From assembly GCF_012911025.1 (NCBI RefSeq), contig NZ_WUEI01000005.1, positions 35,585 to 99,584 on the forward strand: a DNA stretch of 64,000 bases, written 5' to 3'. The notes beneath the pieces were generated by a model that saw only the letters and a program-made list of their open reading frames with translations, searched no databases and was not told the DNA's origin. The translations under genes were made by a program, and so were the position numbers. Of the stretch, positions 1 to 9,383 are shown piece after piece; positions within the stretch are counted from its first letter, which is position 1; the number at the start of each line of letters is the position of its first letter. Source of the DNA: Azoarcus sp. TTM-91 (lineage in GTDB: Bacteria; Pseudomonadota; Gammaproteobacteria; Burkholderiales; Rhodocyclaceae).

Positions 1-613
1 GATTGGAGTAGAGGCGGCGCTTGCCGTCCTCGTCCAAGCGGTCCACATGCTGTTCCAGGTAGGCGATCAACGCCGCCCGGTGCAAGGCGCGCTCTTCCGC
101 CGAGCCCAGGGAGTTGAGTTCCAGCGACACATCTTCCAGCCCGAGGTCGTCCCACAGCCGGGCGCACATGATGATGAGCTCGGCATCGATGTCCGGGCCG
201 GCAAAGCCCAGTGCTTCGACACCGATCTGGTGGAACTGGCGATAGCGGCCTTTCTGCGGCCGCTCATGGCGGAACATCGGGCCGTGGTAGTAAAGCCGCT
301 GCGGGCCGGAGCCGGCGATGAGGTTGTGCTGGATGGCGGCACGCACGCAGGAAGCGGTGCCTTCCGGGCGCAGCGTCAGACGCTCGCCGTTCAACGCGTC
401 CTCGAAGGAATACATCTCCTTTTCGACGATGTCGGTCACTTCACCGATGGCGCGCTTGAACAACGGCGTCGGCTCGACGATGGGCATGCGGATGGGCCGG
501 TAGCCATAGCTCTTCAGCCAGTCCCGCACGATGTCTTCGAAGTGTTCCCAGGTTTCGGCCTCGTCCGGCAGGATGTCGTTCATCCCGCGCAGCGCCTGCA
601 AGGTCTGGCTCAT
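1..613 (-). CDS. hisS: Histidyl-tRNA synthetase, N-terminal part (partial)
   Basis: Charges tRNA-His with histidine in the cytoplasm. Only the first 204 codons are present because the frame runs off the window edge at base 1. The protein opens [19 protein letters not shown], the conserved N-terminus of class II HisRS. It then shows the motif 2 region ([19 protein letters not shown]) and a run ending in the insertion before the histidine-binding part. The start at 613 is chosen because the conserved N-terminus begins exactly there. It lies 35 bases after the ispG stop, in the same direction, so it is probably the last gene of the rlmN-pilW-rodZ-ispG-hisS operon. Confidence 0.95.
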   Translation of the reverse strand, partial: MSQTLQALRGMNDILPDEAETWEHFEDIVRDWLKSYGYRPIRMPIVEPTPLFKRAIGEVTDIVEKEMYSFEDALNGERLTLRPEGTASCVRAAIQHNLIAGSGPQRLYYHGPMFRHERPQKGRYRQFHQIGVEALGFAGPDIDAELIIMCARLWDDLGLEDVSLELNSLGSAEERALHRAALIAYLEQHVDRLDEDGKRRLYSN

Positions 614-648
614 CTGTATCCGTTTCGCTCTGTTCGTTGCCGGGGGCC

Positions 649-1896
649 TCAGCCCGCCTTTTTCGCGTATCGCGTGCTCACATAGTCATCGACGATGGCC
701 TTGAACTCGGCGGCGATGTTGTCGCCGCGCAAGGTCACCGTCTTCTCGCCGTCGACGAACACCGGTGCCGCCGGACTTTCGCCGGTGCCGGGCAGCGAGA
801 TACCGATGTTGGCATGCTTGCTCTCGCCCGGGCCATTCACCACGCAGCCCATCACCGCAAGCGTCATGTTCTCGACGCCGTCGTACTGTTCGCGCCACAC
901 CGGCATCTGCTCGCGCACATAGGTCTGGATGCCGGAGGCCAGTTCCTGGAAGAAGGTGCTGGTAGTGCGGCCACAGCCGGGACAGGCAGTCACCATCGGG
1001 GTGAATGCCCGCAGGCCCATGGTCTGCAGGATCTCCTGGGCAACGACTACCTCTTGCGTCCGGCTGCCGTCCGGCTCCGGCGTCAGCGAGATCCGGATGG
1101 TGTCGCCTATCCCCTCCTGCAGCAGCACCGACAGCGCCGCGGTGGAGGCGACGATGCCCTTGCTGCCCATGCCGGCCTCGGTGAGGCCGAGATGCAGCGG
1201 GTAATCACAGCGCTGGGCGAGGTCGCGGTAAACCGCGATCAAATCCTGCACGCTGGAAACCTTGGCGGACAGGATGATGCGGTCGCCCCCCAGGCCGTAC
1301 TCCTCGGCCTTGGCTGCGGACTCCAGCGCCGACACCACCAGCGCTTCGCGCATGACGGCGCCAGCGTCGCGAGGCTCTGCGCGCGTGGCGTTCTCGTCCA
1401 TGATGCGGGCCAGCACCGACTGATCCAGGCTGCCCCAGTTCACGCCGATGCGCACCGGCTTGTCGTAGCGGCAAGCGATGTCGACGATGGCGGCGAACTG
1501 CGGATCGCGCTTGCTGCCCGCCCCCACGTTGCCCGGATTGATCCGCAGCTTGGCCAGCGCCTCGGCGCAGGCCGGGTGGTCGGACAGCAGCTTGTGGCCG
1601 TTGTAATGGAAGTCGCCCACCAGCGGAACATCCATGTTCAGCGCCAGCAGCCGGTCGCGGATGTGCGGCACCGCCTTGGCGGCCGCTTCATTGTTCACCG
1701 TGATGCGTACCAACTCGGAACCGGCTCGGGCCAGTTCGGCGATCTGTATCGCGGTTCCCAACACGTCGGCGGTGTCGGTGTTGGTCATGGACTGCACCAC
1801 CACCGGCGCGTCCGAACCGACGATGACACGGCCGATGCGGACCTGGCGGGTAGCCCGGCGCGGCTCGGCGCCGGCCTGGAAAATCTGGTGCGTCAT
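649..1896 (-). CDS. ispG: 4-hydroxy-3-methylbut-2-enyl-diphosphate synthase (GcpE)
   Basis: Penultimate enzyme of the MEP isoprenoid pathway. It converts MEcPP to HMBPP using a [4Fe-4S] cluster and flavodoxin-type electron donors. The 415 residues begin with the TIM-barrel half ([20 protein letters not shown]). The C-terminal cluster domain has cysteines in TACPGCGRT (about residue 296) and in CVVNGPGE. The length matches the longer betaproteobacterial forms. The start codon follows the rodZ stop by one base, so translation is likely coupled. Confidence 0.96.
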   Translation of the reverse strand: MTHQIFQAGAEPRRATRQVRIGRVIVGSDAPVVVQSMTNTDTADVLGTAIQIAELARAGSELVRITVNNEAAAKAVPHIRDRLLALNMDVPLVGDFHYNGHKLLSDHPACAEALAKLRINPGNVGAGSKRDPQFAAIVDIACRYDKPVRIGVNWGSLDQSVLARIMDENATRAEPRDAGAVMREALVVSALESAAKAEEYGLGGDRIILSAKVSSVQDLIAVYRDLAQRCDYPLHLGLTEAGMGSKGIVASTAALSVLLQEGIGDTIRISLTPEPDGSRTQEVVVAQEILQTMGLRAFTPMVTACPGCGRTTSTFFQELASGIQTYVREQMPVWREQYDGVENMTLAVMGCVVNGPGESKHANIGISLPGTGESPAAPVFVDGEKTVTLRGDNIAAEFKAIVDDYVSTRYAKKAG

Positions 1897-1897
1897 C

Positions 1898-2815
1898 TTA
1901 TTGAACCGTCAGGCGGGCAACCGTGACCCGGGTATGGGGAGCGAGGTCGACCACCTTGCCCTGATATTCGAGGCGGACATCCTTGGCGTTGCCCACCACC
2001 AGCGTGAAAGGCGCCTTGCCCTGTACCGTGCGAGTGGCGCCCGCGGAATTGGTGCCGGAATAGACCACCGCACCAGCAGCATCCCTGACCTCTATCCAGG
2101 ACTCGCCAGTGAAACTGAAAACGAGGCTGGCGCCGTCCGTCGCCGGAGCAGGCACCGGCGTAGCGGGCGCCGGAGTTGCAACAACCGCACCCGCGCCCTG
2201 GTCCGCCGAAGGCGTCATGGCCGGCTGCACAGCCGCCGCCCCCGGAGCCTGCGGCGCGGGAGCCGCTGCCGCCGGCGCCTCCGCGGCCGGCGCCTCCAGT
2301 GGCTCGATCGCCACACCGCCTTCGATGGGCGCCGTCTCGGTCGATTCAGACCCCGGCATTTCAGCCGGTGGCTCCGTCTGGAACCAGTCGAAATACCAGC
2401 CCGCGAGCACCCCGGCGAGCAAGATGAAGAACAGCGCCGTTACCGGCTTGCTGCTGGTGCGCCGCCCCATCCCAACCGGCATTTCGCCGGTCGCGTTCGA
2501 GACCGGCGCCAGCTCCACCGTACCCGCCGCCCCGCGCTGCTCCACGCCACCCAGCAGGGGCGCCGGGTCCAGGCCTAGGTAACGGGCGTAATTGCGCAGG
2601 AAACCCCGCGCGAAAGCCGGGCCGGGCAGCGCATCATGACGGCCGCTCTCCAGCGCCTCCACCTGCCTGCGGGACAGCTTCAGCACCTGAGCAACGTCGG
2701 ACAGGGTTTCGCCGCGCGCTTCACGCGCTTGCCGCAGCTGCGCTCCGGCAAACTCGGCGGGCGTCATCTCGGACGTAACGCCCGAGGGCTCGGGCGGAGA
2801 CTGCATGGCACTCAC
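1898..2815 (-). CDS. rodZ: RodZ-like helix-turn-helix membrane protein
   Basis: A 305-residue, single-pass inner-membrane protein of the RodZ family, which links MreB to the elongation complex in rods. Visible parts in order: a Cro/XRE-type helix-turn-helix (about residues 24-85, with [17 protein letters not shown] and [12 protein letters not shown]), one hydrophobic segment (about 122-143, [17 protein letters not shown]), a long Ala/Pro-rich periplasmic linker (about 150-225), and a C-terminal DUF4115-type domain with SWIEVRDA. Its first codon overlaps the pilW stop by 4 bases. The helix-turn-helix in this family normally binds MreB rather than DNA; no DNA role is inferred. Confidence 0.88.
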   Translation of the reverse strand: MSAMQSPPEPSGVTSEMTPAEFAGAQLRQAREARGETLSDVAQVLKLSRRQVEALESGRHDALPGPAFARGFLRNYARYLGLDPAPLLGGVEQRGAAGTVELAPVSNATGEMPVGMGRRTSSKPVTALFFILLAGVLAGWYFDWFQTEPPAEMPGSESTETAPIEGGVAIEPLEAPAAEAPAAAAPAPQAPGAAAVQPAMTPSADQGAGAVVATPAPATPVPAPATDGASLVFSFTGESWIEVRDAAGAVVYSGTNSAGATRTVQGKAPFTLVVGNAKDVRLEYQGKVVDLAPHTRVTVARLTVQ

Positions 2816-3615
2816 TCGTACTTCCCTTGCAACATCAACTGATATTCGGGTGAATCGGCAAAGCGGCTCCGCAGCTGCGCGGCGTAGCTCGCCTCGGCAT
2901 CGCGGTGGCCGAGGCGGCGTTCAGTGCGCAGCCCCAGCCAGGCAGACGCAGCCGTCGGCTCCAGAGCCTGGTGGAGCCGGATCAACCGGTTGCGCGCCTG
3001 CTCGTAATCCCCCCGGCGATAGGCAATGCCCGCCAACTCGTACATCGCCCGCCCATTCGTGGGGTCAGCCTCCACCGCCGACGCGAATTGACCCTCGGCC
3101 GCACTGTCGTTCTTCACGCGCAGCAGGCACAGGCCAGCGTTGGTATAGGGCCGGGTAGGATACCGGTAATAGGGGTTGCGTGCGGCGCGATTGAAATAGC
3201 TCAAGCCCTCGCTCTCGCGGCCGTACTGGCAGAGAAACCAGCCATAGCTGTTGCTGAAATCCGGATCGCCCGGGGCTGCCCGCAGCGCCCGTTCGAAGTT
3301 GTCCTGCGCCAGAGCACGCTCATCCAGCAGCATGTAGATCAGGCCCATCAGGTGATAGGCCGGCCCATAGCCCGGGCTATCGGAGAGGGCGGTCTTGGCC
3401 TCGTCCAATGCGACGTCGTAGCGCGCGATCTCGATATAGGCCAGCCCAAGTTCCACATGAGCCCGCGCGCGCGCCTCCGCTTGGTTGGCCGGCGAAGTAT
3501 CGGCCATCGGCCGGGAGGGCGCCGCAGCAGAATCACCCGGTTGCCCGGGCGCAGTGGCACACCCCGCCAGCAAGGCGGCAGCAGCGATTGACACGATCGC
3601 GGCAAAGCGCGTCAT
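2812..3615 (-). CDS. pilW: Type IV pilus biogenesis/stability lipoprotein PilW/PilF
   Basis: A 267-residue outer-membrane pilotin-type lipoprotein that helps the PilQ secretin assemble. The signal peptide ends in a lipobox (AALLAGC, Cys19). Tetratricopeptide repeats follow ([72 protein letters not shown]). The start overlaps the rlmN stop by 4 bases and the stop overlaps rodZ by 4 bases. This rlmN-pilW-rodZ-ispG order is conserved in beta- and gammaproteobacteria, which supports the name. Confidence 0.92.
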   Translation of the reverse strand: MTRFAAIVSIAAAALLAGCATAPGQPGDSAAAPSRPMADTSPANQAEARARAHVELGLAYIEIARYDVALDEAKTALSDSPGYGPAYHLMGLIYMLLDERALAQDNFERALRAAPGDPDFSNSYGWFLCQYGRESEGLSYFNRAARNPYYRYPTRPYTNAGLCLLRVKNDSAAEGQFASAVEADPTNGRAMYELAGIAYRRGDYEQARNRLIRLHQALEPTAASAWLGLRTERRLGHRDAEASYAAQLRSRFADSPEYQLMLQGKYE

Positions 3616-4742
3616 GAACGGACCTCCAGCGTCTGTTTGAGGCGCACGGTGCGCCGGGTTTTGTCCTGAACCTGGCCGGCCAGCTGGCCACAGGCGGCAT
3701 CGACATCGTCACCCCGCGTCTTGCGCGTCGTGGTAACGATGCCGGCGTCAATCAGGATACCCGCAAAGCGCCGTATGCGTTCCGGCGCAGAGCGCTGGAA
3801 GCCAGAGTTCGGGAAAGGGTTGAAAGGGATCAGATTGAATTTGCACGGCACCTCGCGCACGAGCTCGATCAGTTCCCTGGCATGGGCAGGGTCGTCGTTC
3901 ACGCCGTCGAGCATCACGTATTCGAAGGTGACGAAATCCCTGGGCGCCTTGTCGAGATAACGTCGGCAGGCCGCCATCAGTTCGACCAGCGGGTACTTGA
4001 CGTTGATCGGCACCAGCCGGTCGCGCAGCGCATCGTTCGATGCGTGCAGCGACACCGCGAGCGCGACCGGGCATTCATCGCGCAGCCTGTCCATTGCCGG
4101 GACGATGCCGGAAGTGGAAACCGTGACACGGCGGCGCGACAGCCCGTAGGCATGGTCATCCAGCATCAAACGCAGGGCGGTCACCACGTTGTCGAAGTTC
4201 GCCAGCGGTTCGCCCATGCCCATCATCACCACATTGCTGATGATGCGGCCGTTGTCCTTATCACCAGCCTCGAGGCCGGCCTCCGCCTCGCGAGCGGCGC
4301 CCAGGAGGTGATTGGCAAGCCACAGCTGACCGATGATTTCACCTGCCGAGAGATTGCGGTTGAAACCTTGCTTGCCGGTAGAGCAGAAAGCGCAGTCCAG
4401 CGCACAGCCAGCCTGCGAGGAAATGCACAGGGTGCCGCGGTTGGTCTCCGGAATGAAGACCGTTTCCACCGCATTGCTGTTACCGACGTCCAACAGCCAT
4501 TTGCGGGTACCGTCGGCGGAAACCGAGTCGCGCACCGGCACCGGCGGGCGAATGCAGGCCTCTTCGGCGAGGCGGGCTCGCAGCGCCTTGGCGACGTCGG
4601 TCATCGCAGCGAAGTCATTGCAGCCCTCGCGGTGCATCCAGCGCATCACCTGGCGCGCACGAAAGGGCTTCTCGCCCCGTTCTGCGAACCAGGCGATCAG
4701 ACCATCCACGTCGAAGTCGAGGAGATTGACCGGGGTATTCAT
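3612..4742 (-). CDS. rlmN: 23S rRNA/tRNA adenine-C2 methyltransferase
   Basis: Radical SAM enzyme that methylates C2 of A2503 in 23S rRNA and of A37 in some tRNAs. The 376-residue protein has the cluster motif CALDCAFC (Cys113, 117, 120). The first catalytic cysteine, Cys106, sits seven residues earlier in TLCISSQ, and the second lies near the C-terminus in DAACGQ. ATG at 4742 ([11 protein letters not shown]) is preferred over an in-frame TTG ten codons upstream, because that region lies inside the hairpin after ndk. It is followed by pilW with a 4-base overlap. Confidence 0.96.
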   Translation of the reverse strand: MNTPVNLLDFDVDGLIAWFAERGEKPFRARQVMRWMHREGCNDFAAMTDVAKALRARLAEEACIRPPVPVRDSVSADGTRKWLLDVGNSNAVETVFIPETNRGTLCISSQAGCALDCAFCSTGKQGFNRNLSAGEIIGQLWLANHLLGAAREAEAGLEAGDKDNGRIISNVVMMGMGEPLANFDNVVTALRLMLDDHAYGLSRRRVTVSTSGIVPAMDRLRDECPVALAVSLHASNDALRDRLVPINVKYPLVELMAACRRYLDKAPRDFVTFEYVMLDGVNDDPAHARELIELVREVPCKFNLIPFNPFPNSGFQRSAPERIRRFAGILIDAGIVTTTRKTRGDDVDAACGQLAGQVQDKTRRTVRLKQTLEVRS

Positions 4743-4773
4743 CTTCGTCAGCACCTTGTGACCCCAACGCAAA

Positions 4774-4812
4774 CGGCCCGTTCGCGCTCCACGGTGGAGC
4801 CGAGACGGGCCG
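4774..4812 (-). terminator. Hairpin between ndk and rlmN
   Basis: Outer arms CGGCCCGT and ACGGGCCG are perfect complements, and an inner GCTCCAC/GTGGAGC repeat is stacked inside. On the minus strand it follows the ndk stop and is followed only by a short TTTG, so it is a weak terminator or attenuator that may let part of the ndk transcript read into rlmN. Confidence 0.5.
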
Positions 4813-4826
4813 CCGGAATGGATCGC

Positions 4827-5252
4827 TTAGCGGGAATAGACGTTCATGCCGGGGAAGAAGAAGGACACTTCCACAGCAGCGGTTTCGGGGGCGTCGGAGC
4901 CATGCACCGCATTGGCGTCGATAGAGTCGGCGAAGTCGGCGCGGATGGTGCCCGGGGCAGCCTTCTTCGGATCAGTGGCGCCCATCAACTCACGGTTCTT
5001 GGCGATGGCGTTTTCGCCTTCCAGCACCTGGATCATCACCGGACCGGAGATCATGAAGGACACCAGGTCCTTGAAGAAGGGGCGCTCCTTGTGCACAGCG
5101 TAAAACTGGCCGGCTTCCAGCTCGGACAGCTGCACCAGCTTGGCGGCCACGACCTTCAGCCCGGCGTCTTCGAAGCGCTGATAGATCTTGCCGATGACGT
5201 TCTTGGCGACGGCGTCGGGCTTGATGATGGAGAGGGTGCGTTCGATGGCCAT
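4827..5252 (-). CDS. ndk: Nucleoside diphosphate kinase
   Basis: Transfers the terminal phosphate from ATP to other NDPs through a phosphohistidine. The protein is 141 residues, the usual bacterial length. The active-site histidine is His117 in NAVHGSD. The ATG at 5252 ([15 protein letters not shown]) is chosen because a GGAG ribosome-binding site lies just upstream and the family N-terminus begins there; an in-frame start 8 codons earlier is unlikely. The gene stands just upstream of rlmN, as in many proteobacteria. Confidence 0.97.
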   Translation of the reverse strand: MAIERTLSIIKPDAVAKNVIGKIYQRFEDAGLKVVAAKLVQLSELEAGQFYAVHKERPFFKDLVSFMISGPVMIQVLEGENAIAKNRELMGATDPKKAAPGTIRADFADSIDANAVHGSDAPETAAVEVSFFFPGMNVYSR

Positions 5253-5336
5253 GTAAAACTCCGGGGTGTTTGACAAAACACGGAATTTTAGCAGATTTCC
5301 GCCCGATGCCAGCGCCCGGCCGGGCCAGGCCCGCCC

Positions 5337-5990
5337 TCAGGCCCGCCCTTCAGCCGGGGCGTTGCGTTCCTTCAGCCAGGCAATCACCACCGGCAGGATG
5401 GATAGGACGACAATTCCGATCACGACGGTGGAGAGGTTGTTCTTGATTACCGGGATGTTCCCGAACCAATAGCCGATCATCACCAGCGGCCCCACCCACA
5501 GCGCCGCGCCCAACACGTTGAACATGACGAAGCGGCGGTACTGCATGCGCGCCATGCCGGCAACGAAGGGCGCAAAAGTGCGCACGATGGGCATGAAGCG
5601 CGCGATCACGATGGTCTTGCCGCCGTGTCTCGCATAGAAGGCCTGGGTGCGCTCAAGCGCCTTTCTGTTGAAGAAGCGGCTGTTCTCCCACTTCGACATC
5701 CGCGAACCGAAGTGCTTGCCTATCGTGTAGTTGAGGGTATCGCCCAGCACCGCGGCAACGAACAGCAGGGGAATCAGCAGCGCCGGATCCAGTCCGCCGC
5801 CGGCCGCCAGTGCGCCTGCCATGAACAAGAGGGAATCCCCCGGCAGGAAGGGAGTCACCACCAGGCCGGTTTCGCAGAAAACGATCAGGAACAGGATGCC
5901 GTAGAGCCAGACGCCATACTGCTCCAGCAACATGACCAGATAATCGTCCAGATGGAGCAGGAGATCGATGAAGAAAGTGACGATTTCCAT
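5337..5990 (-). CDS. DedA-family inner-membrane protein
   Basis: A 217-residue polytopic membrane protein of the DedA/VTT (SNARE-associated) family. Members act in membrane homeostasis, including lipid-carrier recycling. Visible family features are the E-x-G-x(9-12)-P-G-D segment (FCETGLVVTPFLPGDSLLF), followed by GDTLNYTIGKHFG and FMPIVRTFAPFVAGMARM with the conserved F-x-R-x3-R-like pattern. The start MEIVTFFIDLLLHLD is preferred over an upstream in-frame codon that would add a non-family tail. The substrate cannot be told from sequence. Confidence 0.9.
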   Translation of the reverse strand: MEIVTFFIDLLLHLDDYLVMLLEQYGVWLYGILFLIVFCETGLVVTPFLPGDSLLFMAGALAAGGGLDPALLIPLLFVAAVLGDTLNYTIGKHFGSRMSKWENSRFFNRKALERTQAFYARHGGKTIVIARFMPIVRTFAPFVAGMARMQYRRFVMFNVLGAALWVGPLVMIGYWFGNIPVIKNNLSTVVIGIVVLSILPVVIAWLKERNAPAEGRA

Positions 5991-6078
5991 GAAGGGGGCC
6001 GATGAAAAATTTGGCTGATCATATCCCAACAGCCCCGACGCCCTGCTACCACATGTCTCTCCGAACGTATCGCCCCGG

Positions 6079-6108
6079 AAAAGAAAAAGCCCGGCACAGG
6101 GCCGGGCT
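6079..6108 (-). terminator. Rho-independent terminator after dctM
   Basis: Perfect arms AGCCCGGC and GCCGGGCT with a 4-5 base loop are followed on the minus strand by TTTTTCTTTT. It lies 22 bases past the dctM stop and ends the dctPQM transcription unit before the DedA gene. Confidence 0.85.
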
Positions 6109-6129
6109 TGCTCAGGCATTCAGGCCTAT

Positions 6130-7416
6130 TTAAGAAATCATCCCCAGAGTCCTCGGCAGCCAGAGGGAGATTGCCGGCACATAAGTCACCAGTACGAGGA
6201 ACACCAGCATGGAGAGCAGCCAAGGCCACACCGCCACGGTCAGCTCGGTAATCCCCATCTTGGTGATGCCGCTCGCTACGTACAGGTTCAGACCCACCGG
6301 CGGATGGCACAGACCGACTTCCATGTTCACCACCATGATGATGCCGAAGTGGACCGGATCGATGCCCAGCGCGATCGCGATCGGGAACAGGATAGGCGCC
6401 AGGATCAGCACGATGGACGAGGGCTCCATGAAGTTGCCCATCACCAGCATCAGGATGTTGGCCATGATCAGGAAGCCGATCACGCCCACGCCGGTACTCA
6501 TCATGAAGTCCGTCATCGCCTGCGGGATCTGCTCATGCGTCAGCAGGAAGGAGAACAGGGTGGCGTTGGTGATGATGTACAGCAGCATCGCGCTCATGTT
6601 CGCCGAGTTCAGCAGGACCTTGGGCACATCCGAGAGCTTCAGGTCCTTGTAGATGAACACCGCGACGATGAAGGCATAGACCGCGCTCATCGCGGCCGCC
6701 TCGGTCGGCGTGAAGATGCCGGTGTAGATCCCGCCCATTACCACGACGATGAGGAAGAGGCCCCAGGCGGAGTCCTTGAACGCCTTCGCCCGCTCGCCCC
6801 AACTCGCCTTCGGCAGCCGCGGGTAGCCGAAGCGGCGCGCCCGATTCCAGGTGGTGAAACCGAGGAAACCGGCCAGCAGCAGACCCGGAATCACGCCCGC
6901 CATGAACAGGGCCCCCACCGAGGTGTTGGTGGAAACCGAGTACATCACCATGACGATGGACGGCGGAATCAGGATGCCCAACGCGCCGGAGGTGGTAATC
7001 ACCCCCGCGCCGAACTTGTTCGGGAAACCCTGCTTCACCATGGCCGGCAGAATGATGGCGCCAATCGCCACGACGGTTGCCGGACTGGAACCGGACACCG
7101 CCGCGAACAAGGCGCAAGCCAGCACGCCGCCCAGACCGAGACCACCATGCCAGTGGCCGACCATTGAAGTGGCGAAGTTGATCATCCGCCGCGCCACGCC
7201 GCCATGGGTCAGGAAGTTGCCCGCCAGGATGAAGAACGGGATCGCCATGATCTCGAACTTCTCGATGCCGGTGAAAAGCTTCAGGGCCACCGACTCGATC
7301 GGCACGTGCGTCATGGTGAAGAGGAAGGTCAGCACCGTGAGGCCGAGCGAGATCGAGATCGGCATCCCGGTGAGCATCAGCACCAGGAGGATGATGAAGA
7401 TGATGGCGGCGCTCAT
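6130..7416 (-). CDS. dctM: TRAP transporter large permease DctM
   Basis: Large (12-TM type) subunit of a tripartite ATP-independent periplasmic transporter, which moves a substrate together with Na+. The 428 residues are hydrophobic throughout, opening MSAAIIFIILLVLMLTGMPI. They contain family segments such as SGSSPATVVAIGAIILPAM, PPSIVMVMYSV and CHPPVGLNLYVASGI. It overlaps dctQ by 4 bases. The substrate is probably a C4-dicarboxylate, judged from the DctP partner and the adjacent DctS/R-type sensor pair, but this is inference. Confidence 0.95.
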   Translation of the reverse strand: MSAAIIFIILLVLMLTGMPISISLGLTVLTFLFTMTHVPIESVALKLFTGIEKFEIMAIPFFILAGNFLTHGGVARRMINFATSMVGHWHGGLGLGGVLACALFAAVSGSSPATVVAIGAIILPAMVKQGFPNKFGAGVITTSGALGILIPPSIVMVMYSVSTNTSVGALFMAGVIPGLLLAGFLGFTTWNRARRFGYPRLPKASWGERAKAFKDSAWGLFLIVVVMGGIYTGIFTPTEAAAMSAVYAFIVAVFIYKDLKLSDVPKVLLNSANMSAMLLYIITNATLFSFLLTHEQIPQAMTDFMMSTGVGVIGFLIMANILMLVMGNFMEPSSIVLILAPILFPIAIALGIDPVHFGIIMVVNMEVGLCHPPVGLNLYVASGITKMGITELTVAVWPWLLSMLVFLVLVTYVPAISLWLPRTLGMIS

Positions 7417-8117
7417 TGCTTGTCTCCCTTGCCGGCATCCTTGTCTTCGCCGATCTGCTTGTGCTTGAGGTCGTGCGGGTGCAGGTTGTCGCCCATGTCG
7501 TAGGGATTGGCGTCGGCCGGCAGGTGCTCCTCGTCGATGCCATCAACATGACCATGGTCGTGGTGCGGCAGCTCGCCAGTCTTCCAGAAGCTCCACATGA
7601 CCTGCAGGAAGCGGAAGCACATCAGATAAGAGCCCAGCGGCACCGCGGCGTAGACCATCCAGGTCGGCCATTCCAGGTCAGGCGTGACCGGACCCTCATA
7701 CAGGCCATCCTGGGTGATGCCAAACCAGTGATAGATCTGGTAATGAGCGCCGTTCTCCCAGACGAAGGTCGCGCCCAGGGTGCCGACGATCGCGGTGAAC
7801 AAGGCGCCAGCCCCAAGACCAAGGAGGATGAAACGGCCGCGGTTTTCGGTGCTCAGGCGATTGATGAGCACGTCGACACCGACGTGGATGCCGGTGCGGA
7901 CACCGTAGGCGGCGCCGAACTTCGCCATCCACACGAACATGATGATCGTCAGTTCCTGGGCCCAGCCCAGGTTGATGGACAGCAGCACATCCTGCAGCGC
8001 AGGGTAGTCGATGCCGGTGCCATAGCGATGCAATACGGAGACGAAGATGATGACCGTCGCCGCCCCCATGAGGAAGGCGATGAGCCACTCCTCGAGGTGG
8101 TCGAGTACTTTGAGCAT
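7413..8117 (-). CDS. dctQ: TRAP transporter small permease DctQ
   Basis: Small four-helix membrane subunit that pairs with DctM. The 234-residue protein has the expected N-terminal membrane helix (EEWLIAFLMGAATVIIFVSVLHRYG), the QELTIIMFVWMAKFGAAYGVR segment and a central loop. It ends in a long hydrophilic tail rich in His and Asp (HHDHGHVDGIDEEH, then HPHDLKHKQ), which is longer and more His-rich than usual. The start has a GGGAG ribosome-binding site and lies just after the intercistronic hairpin. Confidence 0.92.
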   Translation of the reverse strand: MLKVLDHLEEWLIAFLMGAATVIIFVSVLHRYGTGIDYPALQDVLLSINLGWAQELTIIMFVWMAKFGAAYGVRTGIHVGVDVLINRLSTENRGRFILLGLGAGALFTAIVGTLGATFVWENGAHYQIYHWFGITQDGLYEGPVTPDLEWPTWMVYAAVPLGSYLMCFRFLQVMWSFWKTGELPHHDHGHVDGIDEEHLPADANPYDMGDNLHPHDLKHKQIGEDKDAGKGDKQ

Positions 8118-8136
8118 GGAATTCTCCCGTCACGAA

Positions 8137-8168
8137 AACGCCCGCCGGATTGAGGGCCGGCGGGCGTT
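8137..8168 (-). terminator. Intercistronic hairpin between dctP and dctQ
   Basis: A perfect 12-bp inverted repeat (AACGCCCGCCGG / CCGGCGGGCGTT) with an 8-base loop is followed by TTTTC on the minus strand. It sits between the dctP stop at 8183 and the dctQ start at 8117. It looks like a partial terminator or 3'-end stabiliser that would give more binding protein than permease. Confidence 0.8.
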
Positions 8169-8182
8169 CAAGGGATGGCGGA

Positions 8183-9187
8183 TCAGAGCTTGTTCGGATC
8201 GAAGCTGGTGGCTTCGTAGATGGACTTGATCAGATCGCCGCCGATGCGGGACTCCATCTTCTTGTGCACCGGGACCAGCACCTTCTTGAAGGCCAGGCGT
8301 TCTTCGGTCGTGGGCACATAGACCTCGGTCTTGCCGGACTTCTTCACCATCTCAAGCGCCTGGTCGTTCTCTTCCTTGGCGATCTTGTTGGCGTACTCGG
8401 TGGACTCCTTCATCGCCTTGTCGAGCTGGGTGCGCAGCTCGGTCGGCAGGCCGTCCCAGAACTTCTTGTTCACGATGACCGCGTAACCCAGGTAACCGTG
8501 ATCGGTGATGGTGAGGTATTTCTGCACCTCATGCATCTTCTGGGTGTAGAGGTTGGAGATCGGGTTCTCGGTCCCGTCCACCACGCCCGTCTGCAGCGCC
8601 TGGTAGACCTCGGAGAAGGCCATCACCTGCGGCAGCGACTTCAACTCACGCATCTGCTCTTCCAGCACCTTGGAGGACTGGATGCGCATCTTCTTGCCGC
8701 GCAGGTCGTCCGGCTTCTTGATCGGGGTGTTGGCGGAGAAGGACTTGAAGCCGTTGTCCCAGTAAGCCAGACCCTTGATGCCCTTGGGCTCGAGCTTGGC
8801 AAACAGCTGCTGGCCGACCGGACCGTAGGTCACCTTGTGCAGCGCATCATAGTTGTCGAAGATGAAGGGCAGATCGAAGGCTTCGAACTCGCGCACGCCG
8901 AGGGGGCCGAACTTGGCCAGCGAGGGGGCGAGCATCTGGACGGCGCCCAGCTGCAGGGCCTCCATCTCTTCCTTGTCCTTGTACAGCGTGCTGTTCGGAT
9001 AGACCTCGACCTTCACCGCACCACTGGTGTATTTCTCGGCAAGTTCCTTGAATCGCTCTGCCGCCTTGCCCTTCGGGGTGTCCTGGGCGACAACGTGGCT
9101 GAACTTGATAACGACAGGGTCGGCGGCCAGGGCGCCAGCGGAAAGGCCGACAGCGACCAGTCCGAGCAGAAGTGCACGGAGTCTCAT
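8183..9187 (-). CDS. dctP: TRAP transporter substrate-binding protein DctP
   Basis: Periplasmic solute receptor of the DctP family, 334 residues. A signal peptide (MRLRALLLGLVAVGLSAGALA) precedes mature ADPVVIKFSHVVAQ, and the TPKGKAAERFKELAEKYTSG helix follows. The substrate-contact arginine region is seen in RGKKMRIQSSKVLEEQMREL, and the GVVDGTENPISNLYTQKM segment is typical of dicarboxylate binders. A GGAGGAG ribosome-binding site precedes the ATG. The gene is divergent from the sensor kinase, with a shared 196-base control region (9188-9383) in which I could not place a convincing promoter. Confidence 0.95.
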   Translation of the reverse strand: MRLRALLLGLVAVGLSAGALAADPVVIKFSHVVAQDTPKGKAAERFKELAEKYTSGAVKVEVYPNSTLYKDKEEMEALQLGAVQMLAPSLAKFGPLGVREFEAFDLPFIFDNYDALHKVTYGPVGQQLFAKLEPKGIKGLAYWDNGFKSFSANTPIKKPDDLRGKKMRIQSSKVLEEQMRELKSLPQVMAFSEVYQALQTGVVDGTENPISNLYTQKMHEVQKYLTITDHGYLGYAVIVNKKFWDGLPTELRTQLDKAMKESTEYANKIAKEENDQALEMVKKSGKTEVYVPTTEERLAFKKVLVPVHKKMESRIGGDLIKSIYEATSFDPNKL

Positions 9188-9383
9188 GAACTCTCCTCCA
9201 ATTAATGAAATGTTCGCTTTTTGCTATTGACTACTTTTTTGGCCCCGCACCGCGGTAGGCTGCGGGCGCCGGACAACCTGGGCGGACGAACAACGCGCAG
9301 GCATCGTTCGAGTATCCTTTCAGCTTTGTAAGCGTCGCTATTGTGGAATACCGCAAGATCGCCCCCGTCCGGCACTCACCCGA

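Noticed and set aside
9340..9380. A sigma-54-like GG-N10-GC sequence upstream of dctP
   Set aside because: Only the minimal dinucleotides match; the -24 element is far from TGGCAC and the distance to the start codon is about 165 bases.
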